A stretch of DNA of 64,000 nucleotides, taken from positions 62,001 through 126,000 of the forward strand of contig SWDT01000011.1 in NCBI GenBank assembly GCA_009193035.1, in the 5' to 3' direction. Shown in pieces: positions 1 to 10,892 of the stretch (within the stretch, counting starts at the first letter, position 1; the number at the start of each line of letters is the position of its first letter). Source of the stretch: Halicephalobus mephisto. Its lineage: Eukaryota > Nematoda > Chromadorea > Rhabditida > Panagrolaimidae. Below the pieces are notes generated by a model that made no database searches, had not been told where the DNA came from, and saw nothing but the letters and a program-made list of their open reading frames with translations. The position numbers and the translations under genes were made by a program.

Positions 1-1308
1 TGTCCGAGTCCGAGTTCGTTGTCGTTGTGGAAGTTGATGATTCTCTGGATTATCTGACGAAGTTGCGGCAATTGTCCCATTTGGAACAAAAATCTACGGT
101 ATTGCTGAAGTTCCCGCGATCTGGCCAAGTTCAGTCGACGTCCGAATGCAGGATTCTGCTGACCCAGAAGATTCAGAAGTCCCGACAATTGTCCTTTGTT
201 CAGATTAGGATTCGAAATAGCATTCAAATATTGTCGAATTTCTTGCAGATTACCGTATCCGAGGATTCTCTGGAGCTGCTGAATCAGACGATACTGTTCT
301 CCTAACCCCCCAGGGAAGGACAAAAGGGATCTCAACGCTTTAGCTGAAATCGTTCAAAATTCGAATTCGGTAAAAATTTTCGAAAAATTTCAGAATTTCA
401 TAGATTTTCGAAAAATTTCAGAATTTCATAGATTTTCTAGAATCTTATTTAATTTTCAAACATCTTTTAGAATTTTATATAATTTTCTAAAAATTTTCAG
501 AATTTCGTCTAATTTTTTTAAATTTTTCAAAATTTCGTGAAACTTTCTAAAATCTTATGTAATTTTTAAATATCTTTCAAAATTTTGTGTAAAAGTTAAA
601 TTTTCTCGAATTTCGTCTAATTAGATAAAATTTTAGAAAGTTTCACGAAATTTTGAAAAATTTTATCTAATTTTTAAATATCTTTCAAAATTTTATATAA
701 TTTTCTAAAAATCTTCAGAATTCTGTATAATTTTTTTAAATTTTTCAAAATTTCGTGAAACTTTCTAAAATTTTATCTAATTTTTAAATATCTTTCAAAA
801 TTTTGTATAAAAGTTAAATTTTCTCGAATTTCGTCTAATTTTCAAAAATTTTTCAAAATTTCGTGAAACTTTCTAAAATTTTCTAAAATCTTATGTAATT
901 TTTAAATATCTTTCAAAATTTCGTATAAAAGTTAAATTTTCTCGAATTTCGTCTAATTTTCAAAAATCTTCCAGAATTCATAGAAGATTCTAAAATTTTT
1001 CAGATTCTTAAAAAATCTTCTATAATCTTATATGAACTTCTAGAATCTTCTGAACTTCAATTTTTGGAAGTTTCTGATTTTAGAAATTCATATAGAAGGA
1101 ATTTCGCAAAATTTTTTTCTGATTTTTTGTAACAGTAAAATTATTAATTAAAGTGATTTTTGAAATCCTTACTAGCAGCATTGAAGGTGTCTCCGGTCGG
1201 ATGAGGATGCAGAAGTCCGGTCGGCATCAGACCCCCCTCGTTCGGGATCGGCTGACAGTAACCCAAGGCGATGAAGAAAAAAAATCCAATTTTAACGAAA
1301 AAATTCAT
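1..1308 (-). CDS. Secreted protein, unknown function (5' part; runs off the window)
   Basis: Two exons join in phase: exon 1 at 1308-1173 and exon 2 from 343 to the window edge. Exon 1 starts with ATG at 1308 and encodes a classic signal peptide: MNFFVKIG followed by a run of Phe/Ile/Ala and a likely cleavage site near GYCQP, then a Pro/Gly/His-rich stretch. The donor is GTAAGG after an A, and the acceptor TTTCAG at 344-345 supplies CT to complete a Thr codon. Exon 2 encodes an amphipathic, Gln/Leu/Arg-rich sequence (KALRSLLSFPGG, then repeated QL/RRI/LNLL patterns) with no cysteines in the visible part. I do not recognise a family. The helical Gln/Leu-rich mature region could be a structural or extracellular nematode-specific protein. 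The C-terminus lies outside the window. Confidence 0.65.
360..970. repeat. AT-rich tandem repeats inside intron 1 of the secreted-protein gene
   Basis: The intron 344-1172 is filled with imperfect copies of an 80-150 bp unit built from phrases such as TTTTAAATATCTTTCAAAATTT and GTATAAAAGTTAAATTTTCTCG. At least three long copies can be followed (about 540-620, 770-850 and 890-960). No coding potential is visible. Confidence 0.7.
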
Positions 1309-2437
1309 TTTTTTCGAATTGAAATTTTCAAAATCATCGCGACTTTTATACCGTTTTGATTTTGGGCCTTAATCAGAAAAACATGGATTTTTACAAAAAC
1401 AAGTTTAATTTTGTTTCCTAATTTGGGAATTTGTAAGCAAATCGACGTGTTTCTGGAACCTCATCCTCGGAAAAGCAAATACAGATCCGTGTATCGAAGA
1501 GTTTCAATTTTCATAAACAAGAAACATTTACGATTTATGAGATCAACAAGGACTAAAATTAAAACAGATATCGTTCATAGATTACGGAAATAATAAAATC
1601 CTAAAATAATTATTTTAAAATAAAAATTAAAAATAATAAAATTTCCAAATAATTTTTTTTTACATAAAAATTAAAAATAATAAAATTTCCAAATAATTTT
1701 TTTTACATAAAAACTAAAAATAATAAAATTTTCAAATAATTTTTTTTACAAAAAATTAAAAATATTTTTATTTTTAAATAATTATTTTTATATAAAAATT
1801 TTAAAGTAATTTTTTTTTTGCGAAATTGTTTGGACATGAATTTTTAGAATTTTCGAGGATTTTAAAGTGTTTAAAGATTTTTTAGAATTTTCAACTTTTA
1901 ATCTTGTTTTTGATTTTCTGAAAAGTTCTAGAATGTTCTGTTTTTATATAAGCAAAAACTGAAAAATTTTGCAAAATTGTCTCGACAAGAATTTCTGAAA
2001 TTTTTGATTTTCAATGCTTATTTTAATTTCTAGTGCATTCTGAACGGTTTTTAAAATTTTATAGCATTCTGGAAAAATTCAGAACCTTCTATGATGTTTT
2101 AGAAGATTTTAGGATTTTAAAAATAAAATAATTGTCCCTAAATTGGTCAAAAACGATCAACCTGACGTTTTTATAAACAGAAAATATTGACATTAATGAG
2201 ATAAAAATGGATCAGAGATGACGGTAGAATTAATTTTGGCTAAAATAAAAATAACAAATTTATTTTATTTTTTGAATTGAACAAAACATCCCGCTGCTTT
2301 TTGGCATTTTGTTCCGGTTGCCAGCGCGCTGATTTCGCGATTTTTTCAAACTTCTTTAATTTTTTATTTTTCTTCGATTTTATTTTTCAAATTAGTGTTA
2401 TTATTCTGATAATCTACCGTAATCCTCGGAAGTAGTG
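1309..2437. other. Divergent intergenic region between the secreted-protein gene and mrpl-43
   Basis: The two flanking genes diverge, so this interval should hold both promoters. A less AT-biased block at about 1400-1590 stands out but I see no convincing exon in it. 1600-1830 is A/T homopolymer-rich repeat. An acceptor-like TTCAAATTAG near 2394 precedes the mrpl-43 start and could be a trans-splice site. Confidence 0.5.
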
Positions 2438-3419
2438 ATGCCGGCCAGACCTCGTGTTGATCGTCTGAAAACAATCTACACCGCTGCTCGTCAACTGAAT
2501 TTCGGTTTTCGACTTCGCGGATTTCCTACTGCCCCCGCCGAAAATGGAATTGCTGCTTTCAAACCTCAACTACATAGATTGACTATCAGATTTTGCAAGC
2601 AAAATGACGCGAGTATCGGTCTTAGGAATTTTATCGAACATAATCTTCCTCAATTCGCCCGGGAAAATCCCCAAACCGTGGTCTACGTCCTACCGATCAG
2701 GAACGCCACTCCGAGTCTTCGAGCCGAGTACTCCAACGGAAGAGAAGTCCAGGTGAATGCTAAAGGTTTCACGTGAGTTTTTAATTGTAATTTTTATATC
2801 AATTTTATGTAATTTTCATTTTTATATCAATTTTATATAATTTTCATTTTTATATCAATTTTATATAACTTCAAATTCCGTAGGATTCTTAATTTTGTCC
2901 TAATTTTACACGAATTTCAAATTTCATACAATTTACATTTTTATTTGGATTTTATATATGAATTTAAAATTTTGTGCGATTTTTGATTTTATATAATTTT
3001 CGTTTTTATATGAAGTTTTATTATATCAATTTCATGTAGTTTATTTGTACACTAATTTTGAGTATTTAATTTATATTTGTTTTTACACCAAGTTCATTTT
3101 TATGTGATTTCTATATTGTTAATTTTGTTTTTTCAGTCATGAAAGAACTCAGAAAGAAATCAACCTTCTTAGGACGAGGTCTGGAGAACCTATTGTCAAG
3201 TTCGATTCGCCCCAAACGGCTCAATGTCGGTCTATCCAAGGAGAATGGTCAACTTTGACGTGGTTGAATCCAAAACAGAATTCCGTGGATCTCCCATCTG
3301 CTGAGTTCTCTGTGTACAAAACTGCAAAGGTTTCTGCCACTGAATATCTCATGAATCTTGTTCAGAAGGGAGAATTGCAACTATCTTCGGAAGAAAAGAA
3401 AAGATCTGTATCTGCTTGA
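2438..3419 (+). CDS. mrpl-43: Mitochondrial large ribosomal subunit protein mL43 (MRPL43)
   Basis: Exons 2438-2772 and 3137-3419 give 205 residues. The donor is AC|GTGAGT and the acceptor TTTTTCAG, and the frame closes exactly. The N-terminal half carries the L51/S25/CI-B8 thioredoxin-like domain: an LxRLTIRFCKQNDASIGLR segment, then FIEHNLPQFARENP and the strand VVYVLPIRNATPSLRAEYSNG, all typical of mL43. The C-terminal part continues with the SGEPIVKFDSP and QGEWSTLTW segments. The protein acts in the mitochondrial ribosome near the central protuberance region of the large subunit. The start is the ATG at 2438; an in-frame GTG just before it is ignored. The exosome gene exos-9 follows on the same strand after about 750 bp, too far for a typical tight nematode operon. 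Confidence 0.9.
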
Positions 3420-3554
3420 GTCGTTTATTGTTGTTGAATAGATTAGGAATAAGATCAAGGTCTCGTGGATTGATTCGGTTCGATTGCCGATCATTATTTT
3501 TCCAATGTTTGAATTGTTTCAGGTTTATCAGATTAGAATCCAATTGAAAGTTTA

Positions 3555-3745
3555 AGAATCTTCTAAAATATTTTCAGAATTCAGTAGAAGCTTCTAGAAT
3601 TTTCTAAAATATTTTCAGAATTCAGTAGAATTTTCTAGAATGTTTTCAGAATTCAATAGAAGCTTCTAGAATATCTCCAAAATTCAATGGAATTTTCTAG
3701 AATGTTCCCAAAATTCAGTAGAATTTTCTAGAATGTTTTCAAAAT
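3555..3745. repeat. Tandem TTCAGAATTCAGTAGAA-type repeat
   Basis: Six or more imperfect 30-35 bp units (TTTTCTAGAATGTTTTCAGAATTCAGTAGAA-like, some shortened) lie between mrpl-43 and exos-9. The rest of the interval 3420-4170 holds only degenerate versions of the same words. Confidence 0.7.
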
Positions 3746-4170
3746 TCAGAAACTTTTGAATTTCTTTTAAAACCAAATTGGAAATTGTCGAATGTTTCAG
3801 AATCTTGTGGAGCCTTTCAGTATTCATTGGAAGTTTCTAAAAGCTTTTTAGAATTTATTAGATGTTTCTGGGATCTTGTTGAAGGTTATAGAATATTCCG
3901 AAATTTTGTGGGAATTTTCGGAGTTGTTAAGAATTATTTAATAATTCTTTGAATTTCATAAGCTTCTAGAATTTAATAAATGTTCCACAACTTTCCGTGA
4001 ATTTTATAAGTTTCTGAAACCGTGAATCTCAAAATTTTTGGAACATTCCAGAATTCAATAAAAACTTTGAAATTACGTAAATTTCCCGGATTTTTAGAAT
4101 TCTGAAAATTTGTGTTGAAATGATTTTACAAAAACTTGTTTTTTATTTTTCATAATGCAATTTTAGGAAA

Positions 4171-5079
4171 ATGAAGGACTTGCCGGCGACGTTGGCCGAA
4201 AGGGATCACGTTCGGTTGTGTGAACAAAGGGGCATAGTAAGTTTTTTAATTTTGTTTTTTTATAAAAAATATTTTTAGAGACATGATGGAAGACAACTTC
4301 ATGAATCTCGCCCTTTCAATGTTCAGTTACTAGAAGAGAATAATTATATGGCAACTTTGGGTGAAACCAAAATTTCTGTGTCGATACAAGCGGTTCCGTT
4401 CAAACCAGATCTTGGAAGACAGAACAGAGGCGATCTTGTTGTTCAGATGGCCTACATGCCGACTGCGGCTAGAGCTAACATGGATTACCAGATTAATAAG
4501 CTTCGATTGAAGAATGAAGATATCTTACAACAACTTTTGAGATCTTCTGGAGTTATGGATACTAGATTTCTTCTTATTCAACAATATGAAGCTGCTTTGA
4601 GAGTAGTCATCAGAATCCATGTATTAAACGATGCCGGAGGGGTCGTAGATGCAGCTTTACCGACTGCCGTTGTTGCTCTTGCTAATTACAAATCACCGAA
4701 ATTTACATTTGAAGAAGGAGTTTTTAAAAAAATTTCTGTTGATGCTGAATGGCCTGAAAAACTTAGAATATTCACTCATGCTTATTTAATAACATTTGGA
4801 GTCTTTGAAGATACATTTATCGCTGATCCAGATGAAAGAGAACTTCTTCATACTGATGGCCTTGTTAGAATTGGAGTAACGGACAAAAATATGATTTATG
4901 CTATTCGTGAAGATGGAGAACAAATTAAAATGACGACGAAAATGGTGATTTTTTAAATTGTTTTTTTTTTATTTTTAAAATTATTTTAGATGATGCAATT
5001 ATGTGAAATTGCTATCTCGAGAGCTCAAGAATTGGATGCTTTGTTGCAGTCCTTTTTTAAAGATGCAAGAATGTTTTAA
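4171..5079 (+). CDS. exos-9: Exosome complex subunit RRP45 (EXOSC9)
   Basis: Exons 4171-4236, 4279-4944 and 4990-5079 give 273 residues with very short introns (42 and 45 bp). An acceptor-like CAATTTTAG ends five bases before the ATG at 4171, consistent with trans-splicing. The protein shows the RNase PH fold order of RRP45: the N-terminal MKDLPATLAERD helix, then RHDGRQLHESRPF, the YMATLGETKISVSI strand pair, a LLRSSGVMDTRFLL segment, the core VIRIHVLNDAGGVVDAALPT and the later FIADPDERELLHTDG strand. These align end to end with human EXOSC9 as I remember it. RRP45 is a catalytically inactive ring subunit that pairs with RRP41 in the nuclear and cytoplasmic 3'-5' RNA exosome. The C-terminus is short, as in nematode orthologues, lacking the long vertebrate tail. 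Confidence 0.92.
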
Positions 5080-5240
5080 TTTTTTTGTTGAGTTTTATGA
5101 ATATTGATATTTATTAACTGTTTTAAATCAAAAGAGGTTCATTCGAAGGGGTTTTGAAAGGATTTCAAAAAAGATCAATATTAGAAACTGTAAAACAGTC
5201 TCGAAGCCCGTAATTCTGCCATTTTGAGCTTTAACCCTCG

Positions 5241-7508
5241 TTATCCAGACCATGCAGAAGGTCCTGTCCAATTGTCATCTAATGATCCATATGTTGTTCC
5301 TGTTGATTGTCCTGCAGATGGTCCTGTTACCCATGGATCATCTTGAAGATTATTTTGAGGAAATTCAATATTTTGAGAATTTTGTATAGATACTGTATTT
5401 GTTTGTACAATAGAGGGTTCTGCTTGCCATGGCTGATTTGATATATATTGTGATTGTTGATTATCTTCTACAATTGTTGCTTTACCAATAACATATTCAA
5501 ATTGATTATTGAATGGATTTAGAAACTTATGAGCTTCGAGAATACACGATATAAAACGTTCCGAATTTGCACGTAAACGACATGGTTCCTAAAATTTCAA
5601 AATTATTTTTTAAAAAATCCAAAACCAAACCTGCATGACATCTTGTCCTGTCATCATTTGTTGAAAAGCGTCCCGAACAGATTGTTCATTTGACGGATCC
5701 ACAACTTGCCAAATATATCTATTAATAAAACTTTGATCAAGATTCAATCCAAGCATTTGAGCAGCTCTTTGATCAACAAAATTCACTTTTCCATCTTCTG
5801 TAATTCTCATTGTAAATTGTTCTAATTGTGGTGATAATGGATCATTTCCTAAGGGCATTGAAGCAATTTGTAATCGACCAATAGCAACAAGACATGATGT
5901 TTGAGGAGCATCAACTCCAACAGGAGGTGCATTTTTGATATATCCTGTACAATGTACAACAACGTAATTTTGTCCGTTATGAGTGAACAACGGTCGACGA
6001 TTTCTTAATCGATGCATTGGTTCTAGCATTCCCAATCTCATTCTACAAATAAATCCTCTTCTGCATGACATATGAACTCGTACAGCTCCTGGTTGTTCTT
6101 TCTTCACTGTTCCACTTTTGATGTCGAGGACTCTATTCAATGAAGCTTCAGATCCACAGAGTTGATCTCTCACTTTGTCCATGTCATCAGGATGAATCAA
6201 ATCGTAGATGCTTCTGTGATTCCAGTCTTCTGGACGAAGATTCAAAACTGGCATGATCGAATCAGCGACATACAGTACTCTACCACTGTCACAACTTACA
6301 ACAAACAGAAATCCGTTAGCAGCTTCCAGAATCAGATGCTTCAGTTCTTGATCTGTCAAAAAAGTCGGTTTGAAAGAAGTCGGATCATTCGGATGGCCGT
6401 TTGTCGAAGCATCTCTGATGCTTTTCATATGAGTAACTGCCATTCTTAAAATAGTTAACTTGTCCGGTTTTCTTCCAAGAGCAGCACATTGAGGAACCAT
6501 CTCGGCAAGTTCGTTGATATAATGAGTCATTTTGTTTCTTCGACGTCGTTCAATTTCTGAGTGATTTTCTCTTGCATATCGTTCTTTACTGTCGGCATTT
6601 GCGGAAGATGAAGAAGATTGTGGACCTCCTTGGGGCTGTTGTTGGTACATTCCGGTGGCCATTCCAGCAGAAAGTTCAAATTGATTCAGATGCATCGAAG
6701 GTTCCATTTGGTTCGGCAAAAGATCCATCCTAGCAAATTTCGAAGGAGTCCCATCATCCAAACCAGTTCTAAAATAATCATGTCATTGCAAAAATTCAAA
6801 AATTATTTTTTTATAAAATTACTTCAACACGAAATTCCAGAAATCAAATTAACCTAACATTTTGGTTTTAAATGTTGATTATTTCGTAATTTTATATAAT
6901 TTTGTAATCAACAATGTATTGTAAAAATCTCAAACTCTTGTGAAATTGTCTCAACGCGAAATTTTAAGTTTTCAGAAATCAAATTGGCCTAAAATTTTAC
7001 TTTTTGCACAGATTATTTCGCAATTTTAGATTATTACGAAATTCGTTTTTACTATTATATTGTACTTACATAAACCTAGCAAATCCCAAATTTAACATAC
7101 AGGGTATCCAACTTTCGAAATTATATATGAAATTATAAATAAACACCCAGAAATCGTGACACCAAAGGACCTGATTGAAAAAAGTTATTTTGCTTGTAAT
7201 AATAAATATTGTAAAATAATATTTGCAGCGATTTCTTTTTGAAAGTTTTTTAAGTAACCCTATTGACCCAATACGCAACAGCTCGTATCGACCAAGGTCA
7301 GCTTGGTTTGTTCATTGCAGATGTCACTGTCCAAACAACGGATCGCGTATTCGTCAATCGCCGACTAAGGAAAATGTAATCGAAACGGAGAAACGTACAA
7401 GGTTAGTCAATCAATAAACTCCGGAGTAAACATGGAAACTTACAGATTCATGGGGTGCTGCCAATGGTCCAGATACAGGCCGGTTAAGTCGTCTGGACCT
7501 GTGCTCAT
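5241..7508 (-). CDS. aha-1: AHA-1, bHLH-PAS transcription factor (ARNT orthologue)
   Basis: Exons 7508-7444, 6768-5631 and 5588-5241 join in phase to 516 residues. Exon 1 encodes [22 protein letters not shown], resembling the short acidic/aromatic N-terminus of C. elegans AHA-1. Exon 2 holds the basic helix-loop-helix (about residues 84-141, with the DNA-contacting [14 protein letters not shown] and the [15 protein letters not shown] second helix), PAS-A (about 164-225) and PAS-B (about 342-394). The third exon adds [21 protein letters not shown] and a Gln/Asn/Trp-rich tail ending in PSAWSG. ARNT proteins are the obligate partners of other bHLH-PAS factors such as AHR-1, HIF-1 and CKY-1, binding E-box-like or xenobiotic-response sites in the nucleus. 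Intron 1 (675 bp) contains a GC-richer block at about 7210-7430 that is open for short stretches but does not fit the splice phase. Confidence 0.93.
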
Positions 7509-8965
7509 CCTTGTTCGACGTAGTTGTAATAAAAAATCCACAAAAATCCAGAAATAAAATCCCTAAAAAAACAAAATTTAATTTTCAAAAAAATCAGATA
7601 AAACACGCAAATTTAAAAAAATCACGTAAGTCATATAAAAATCGAAAATAATACAAGGTAAATAATAATTACAAAACAATATACAAATAACAACGTTTAA
7701 AATAAATGTTTATTTTTAATAATTTTACAATTTTGAATGTGGTAAATTTTAAGAAAAAGAAAATAAACGAACCAGTTCCGCGGGAAAGGAAAGACTGGCG
7801 CCTCTCGCGTCGGAAAGACGACGGACAGACCTTGCGTGACAGAGGCACAAGCTGGTCGGTCTGGCTACAATGTGGCCATTTGATCCAAAAAACACCGTTA
7901 ATCAGACACTCTTTCCTGGCAAAAGGCTCCCCAGATTAGTAACTACATTCAAAAAAAAAAACTAATGTTTGATTTTCAAAAGTCAATCTTTTTAAAGTTC
8001 ATAAAAAAATTAAAAATTCAAAGTTCTAAAAGTCTTGGAAATTTGTGTTGAAACAATTTTATAAAAGTTAAATTTTTTATAAAAATAAAATTTTACGAGT
8101 TCCTAGAATTCAGAAGTCTGGGAATTTTCAGTTTTCTCGAATTCTATGGAAATTTTCAGAATCCTATGGAAATTTTCAGAATTTTATGGAAATTTTCAGA
8201 ATCCTATGGAAGCTTCTGGAGCTTTTTAGAATTTCAGAGAATCTTCCAGAATCCTCTATGCTATGATGCAGATCAGACTTTTGAGAATTTATTTTTTGAA
8301 CTTCTTCCAAAAGACACTCAAAATCCAAAAAAATTTAAAAATAAAAGTTTTTTGAAGTTATCAACGAGCGCTTTTTTACCGTAACTTCAGGGATTGTCGT
8401 GGTAGGAGACGGTTTATGTCCTGTGGACTGCACGACAGTTGTCCCCAGCGACATTCGCCCCCTTCTCTTTCGCAACATTTACCTCATCTATTTAATTTTT
8501 ATATCGATTTTTTATAATTAAATTAATTCAATATTTCAGTTAAGAAAAAATTAATTTAAAAAGAATTTCGAAATCAGTGAGAATGGAAAAAGAAGAAAAA
8601 TAAGGGGCAAATGCCGCAGGGGAAAGTGTCATGCAGCCCGTTTTGCGCCATTCTAGAATCCCTTGGAAGTTCCTATAAGTTTCCAGAATCTCATGGAAGC
8701 TTTCAAGATTAACTAGAAAATCCCGAATCTTTCCAGAATCCTACGAAAGCTCTTAAAACTATAGACTTCCAAACCAAAATCCCAAAAAATTTTCAAAATT
8801 TCACAAAAACTTTCAAAATCCAATAAGATCCTTCAAATCCTAAAATTTCAGATTTTTTACCTTCCTTCAAAATTTTATTTTTTTCAAAAATTCAAATTTT
8901 TCGAAAATTTTTAACTTTAATTTTTTTCGAAATTTTTTAACTTTAATTTTTTTCGAAAATTTACT
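7509..8965. other. Upstream region of aha-1 with GC-richer islands
   Basis: No complete gene is supported. Three islands differ from the AT-rich background: 7760-7940, 8375-8490 and 8600-8655. On the minus strand 8478-8386 reads as an open stretch beginning MLRKRRGRMSLGTT and followed by a possible donor; it could be an alternative 5' exon of aha-1 or simply regulatory DNA. The remainder is repeats of the ATTTTCAGAATCCTATGGAA kind (8155-8260). Confidence 0.4.
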
Positions 8966-9137
8966 TTAATTTCCATGATAGTATGATTTCCCTTTTCCAA
9001 AGATGAATTTTCGTAATCCATCTGTCCCATGAATATTCAATTCCTCAAGTGTAGACAGATGCAAAACAAAGGTCCTTGTCGAAAACGGCCGCAAACCGAA
9101 TTTGCATGATTCAGGGTAATTATCTCCAACCAAGAAC
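8966..9137 (-). CDS. Putative terminal coding exon, unrecognised
   Basis: A minus-strand exon-like stretch begins after an AG at 9138-9139 and stays open for 57 codons to TAA at 8968-8966. It reads FLVGDNYPESCKFGLRPF, then STRTFVLHLSTLEELNIHGT and ends GKGKSYYHGN. Base composition and amino-acid use look coding, unlike the surrounding AT repeats. The next upstream exon on this strand is the last exon of MTHFS, whose own stop is only 38 bp away. It could therefore be the 3' exon of an alternative transcript, a separate small trans-spliced gene lacking a clear ATG, or a remnant. I recognise no family. Confidence 0.35.
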
Positions 9138-9174
9138 CTTCAGAAAATTTAATTCTAAAATAAAATAAAAAAAT

Positions 9175-10427
9175 TCAAATTGAATAAACCACAAAATCCA
9201 GAGGAATGTCATATTCTGAAGTCGGCAAATCTTCTACAATTTGTTCTTTGAGGGCTAATCCGACAAGTTCCGGAGTTGATCCAAAGGCGGATTTATGAGA
9301 ACCGATAAATCTGTCGTAGAATCCCATTCCATGGCCTAGTCTTTTTCCAGAAATAGTCACTGCCACCATCGGAAGAAAAATAAGGTCAAGAGGACCTAAA
9401 ATAGTCCAATTATGTAAAAAAACAAAAAAATTTAAAAAATTAAAAATGTTCAATTTAAAAAAATTTTTAAATTCTCAATTTAAAAAAATTTAAAAATTTT
9501 CAATTAAAAAAAATATAAAAATTCTCAATTTAAAAAAAATTTAAAATTTTCAATTCTGGAAGATTCTAGAATTTTTGAGATTGTAGAAAATTTTCAGAAG
9601 CTGTTGTGAAATTCCAGAAAATTTCAGTTTTATATAATTTTCGGGAAATTCTACAACTTTCAATAAGTTTTAAAAAATTTTCGTAAGATTCTAGAAAACT
9701 TTAGGATCTTCTACCGTACTCTAGAAAGATTCTAAAATTTTTTAAAAAATTTTATAATCTTCCATTAGATTCCAAAAATTTATTGTATCCTGAAAAAATT
9801 TCTGAATTTTTCAAAATGTTCTAGAAAATTTCATAATTTTCTATTGAGTTCCGGAATCTTCTACCGTACTCTAAAACGACTCCAGAATCTTCTACCGTAC
9901 TCTAGAAAGATTCTAAAACTTTTTTAAAAATTTTATAATCTTCTACCGTACTCTAGAAAGATTCCCAAAACTTTCTTTTAAATTTTCAAAAATTTTAGAA
10001 TTCCAAAAATTACCAGTTTTTTCGAAACTTTCAGCTCCAGAATCCTGGGAATGTTGTCTGATTCCCCAGAGCGTAGAATCCAAAGCTTCAAATTCCTCCC
10101 AATTCTGAAGTTTTAACATTTCCATATTTTTTACACCTTTTTGAAATCTAAAATTTTAAAATAAACAAATTTTTAAAAAACAAAAAACCTCGGAATAAAA
10201 ACTTCTTTTTTTTCATCCAAACATCGTTTAATAATTCCATCAGTCACGATTTCTCCAGAAGTCGAAACAAAAATTGAAATTCTTTGACTTTTTTTAAACC
10301 AATCAGAAGTGAAAATTTTTTTTTCCACAATTTCTGTTTGATTTTTAATTTCAGTTTCTGGGACAGATTTCAGCAAATCCCCAATTTTAACTCGGAGAAG
10401 TTTCTTGGCCATCTTGATTTCATCCAT
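9175..10427 (-). CDS. 5-formyltetrahydrofolate cyclo-ligase (MTHFS)
   Basis: Exons 10427-10189, 10147-10014 and 9395-9175 join in phase to 197 residues, the usual family size. The protein converts 5-formyl-THF to 5,10-methenyl-THF with ATP. Family marks in order: the N-terminal AKKLLRVKIGDLL helix, the ISIFVSTSGEIVTDGII strand and turn, KKEVFIPRF, the MEMLKLQNWEEFEAL segment, and the ATP/folate site region LIFLPMVAVTISGKRLGHGMGFYDRFI (split here as LPMVAVT and GKRLGHGMGFYDRF), which is the cyclo-ligase signature. The ending YDIPLDFVV matches the conserved C-terminal strand. A TTTAG acceptor four bases before the ATG suggests trans-splicing. It lies 465 bp downstream of the GTPBP3-like gene on the same strand; a folate enzyme beside a folate-dependent tRNA-modification enzyme is a sensible pairing and may be an operon. 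Confidence 0.92.
9705..9965. repeat. CTTCTACCGTACTCTAGAAAGATT repeat in MTHFS intron 2
   Basis: Four copies of a short unit containing TCTACCGTACTCTA followed by AGATTC lie at about 9707, 9857, 9890 and 9940. Intron 9396-10013 otherwise consists of AT-rich, related words. TACCGTA and TACTGTAG words recur through the window, as they do in Caenorhabditis introns. Confidence 0.65.
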
Positions 10428-10892
10428 CAATCTAAATCTATAAAATTAAAAATTAAATTATTATAAATAAAAATAAAAATAAAAATTATAAAATTACTAA
10501 AATTAAAAATTAACTTATTAAAATTAAAAATTATTAAATTATTAAAATTAAAAATTATTAAAAATTAATAAAATTAAAAATTATTAAAACTAAAAATTAT
10601 TAAAACTAAAAATTATTAAAATTAAAAATTAAAAATTATTAAAAATAAATTCCTAAAATTTTCTACAAACTTTCAGAATTCAGAACTTCAGGTGTCAATT
10701 CTGAATTCTGGAGGATTTTTTAAAATTCTATTTTAATAAAAATAAAAATTTCTCAGTTATTCCAAATTTTCTAAAAACTTTCAGAAATCCAAAATTTCGA
10801 TTGAATTCTGAAATATCTTCAAATTTTCACATTTTGCAAAAAGTAGTCAATGGATAAATCCATTAATTTTCGAAATTTTTTTAAAAATAATT
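10428..10892. other. AT-rich spacer between MTHFS and the GTPBP3-like gene
   Basis: Mostly ATTAAAATTAAAAATT simple repeat (10440-10650) followed by CAGAATTC-type words. No gene or RNA is visible. Length fits a loose operon spacer or a small promoter. Confidence 0.5.

Noticed and set aside
7223..7417. Plus-strand ORF and minus-strand open stretch in aha-1 intron 1
   Set aside because: Neither fits the splice phase between aha-1 exons 1 and 2, which join perfectly without it.
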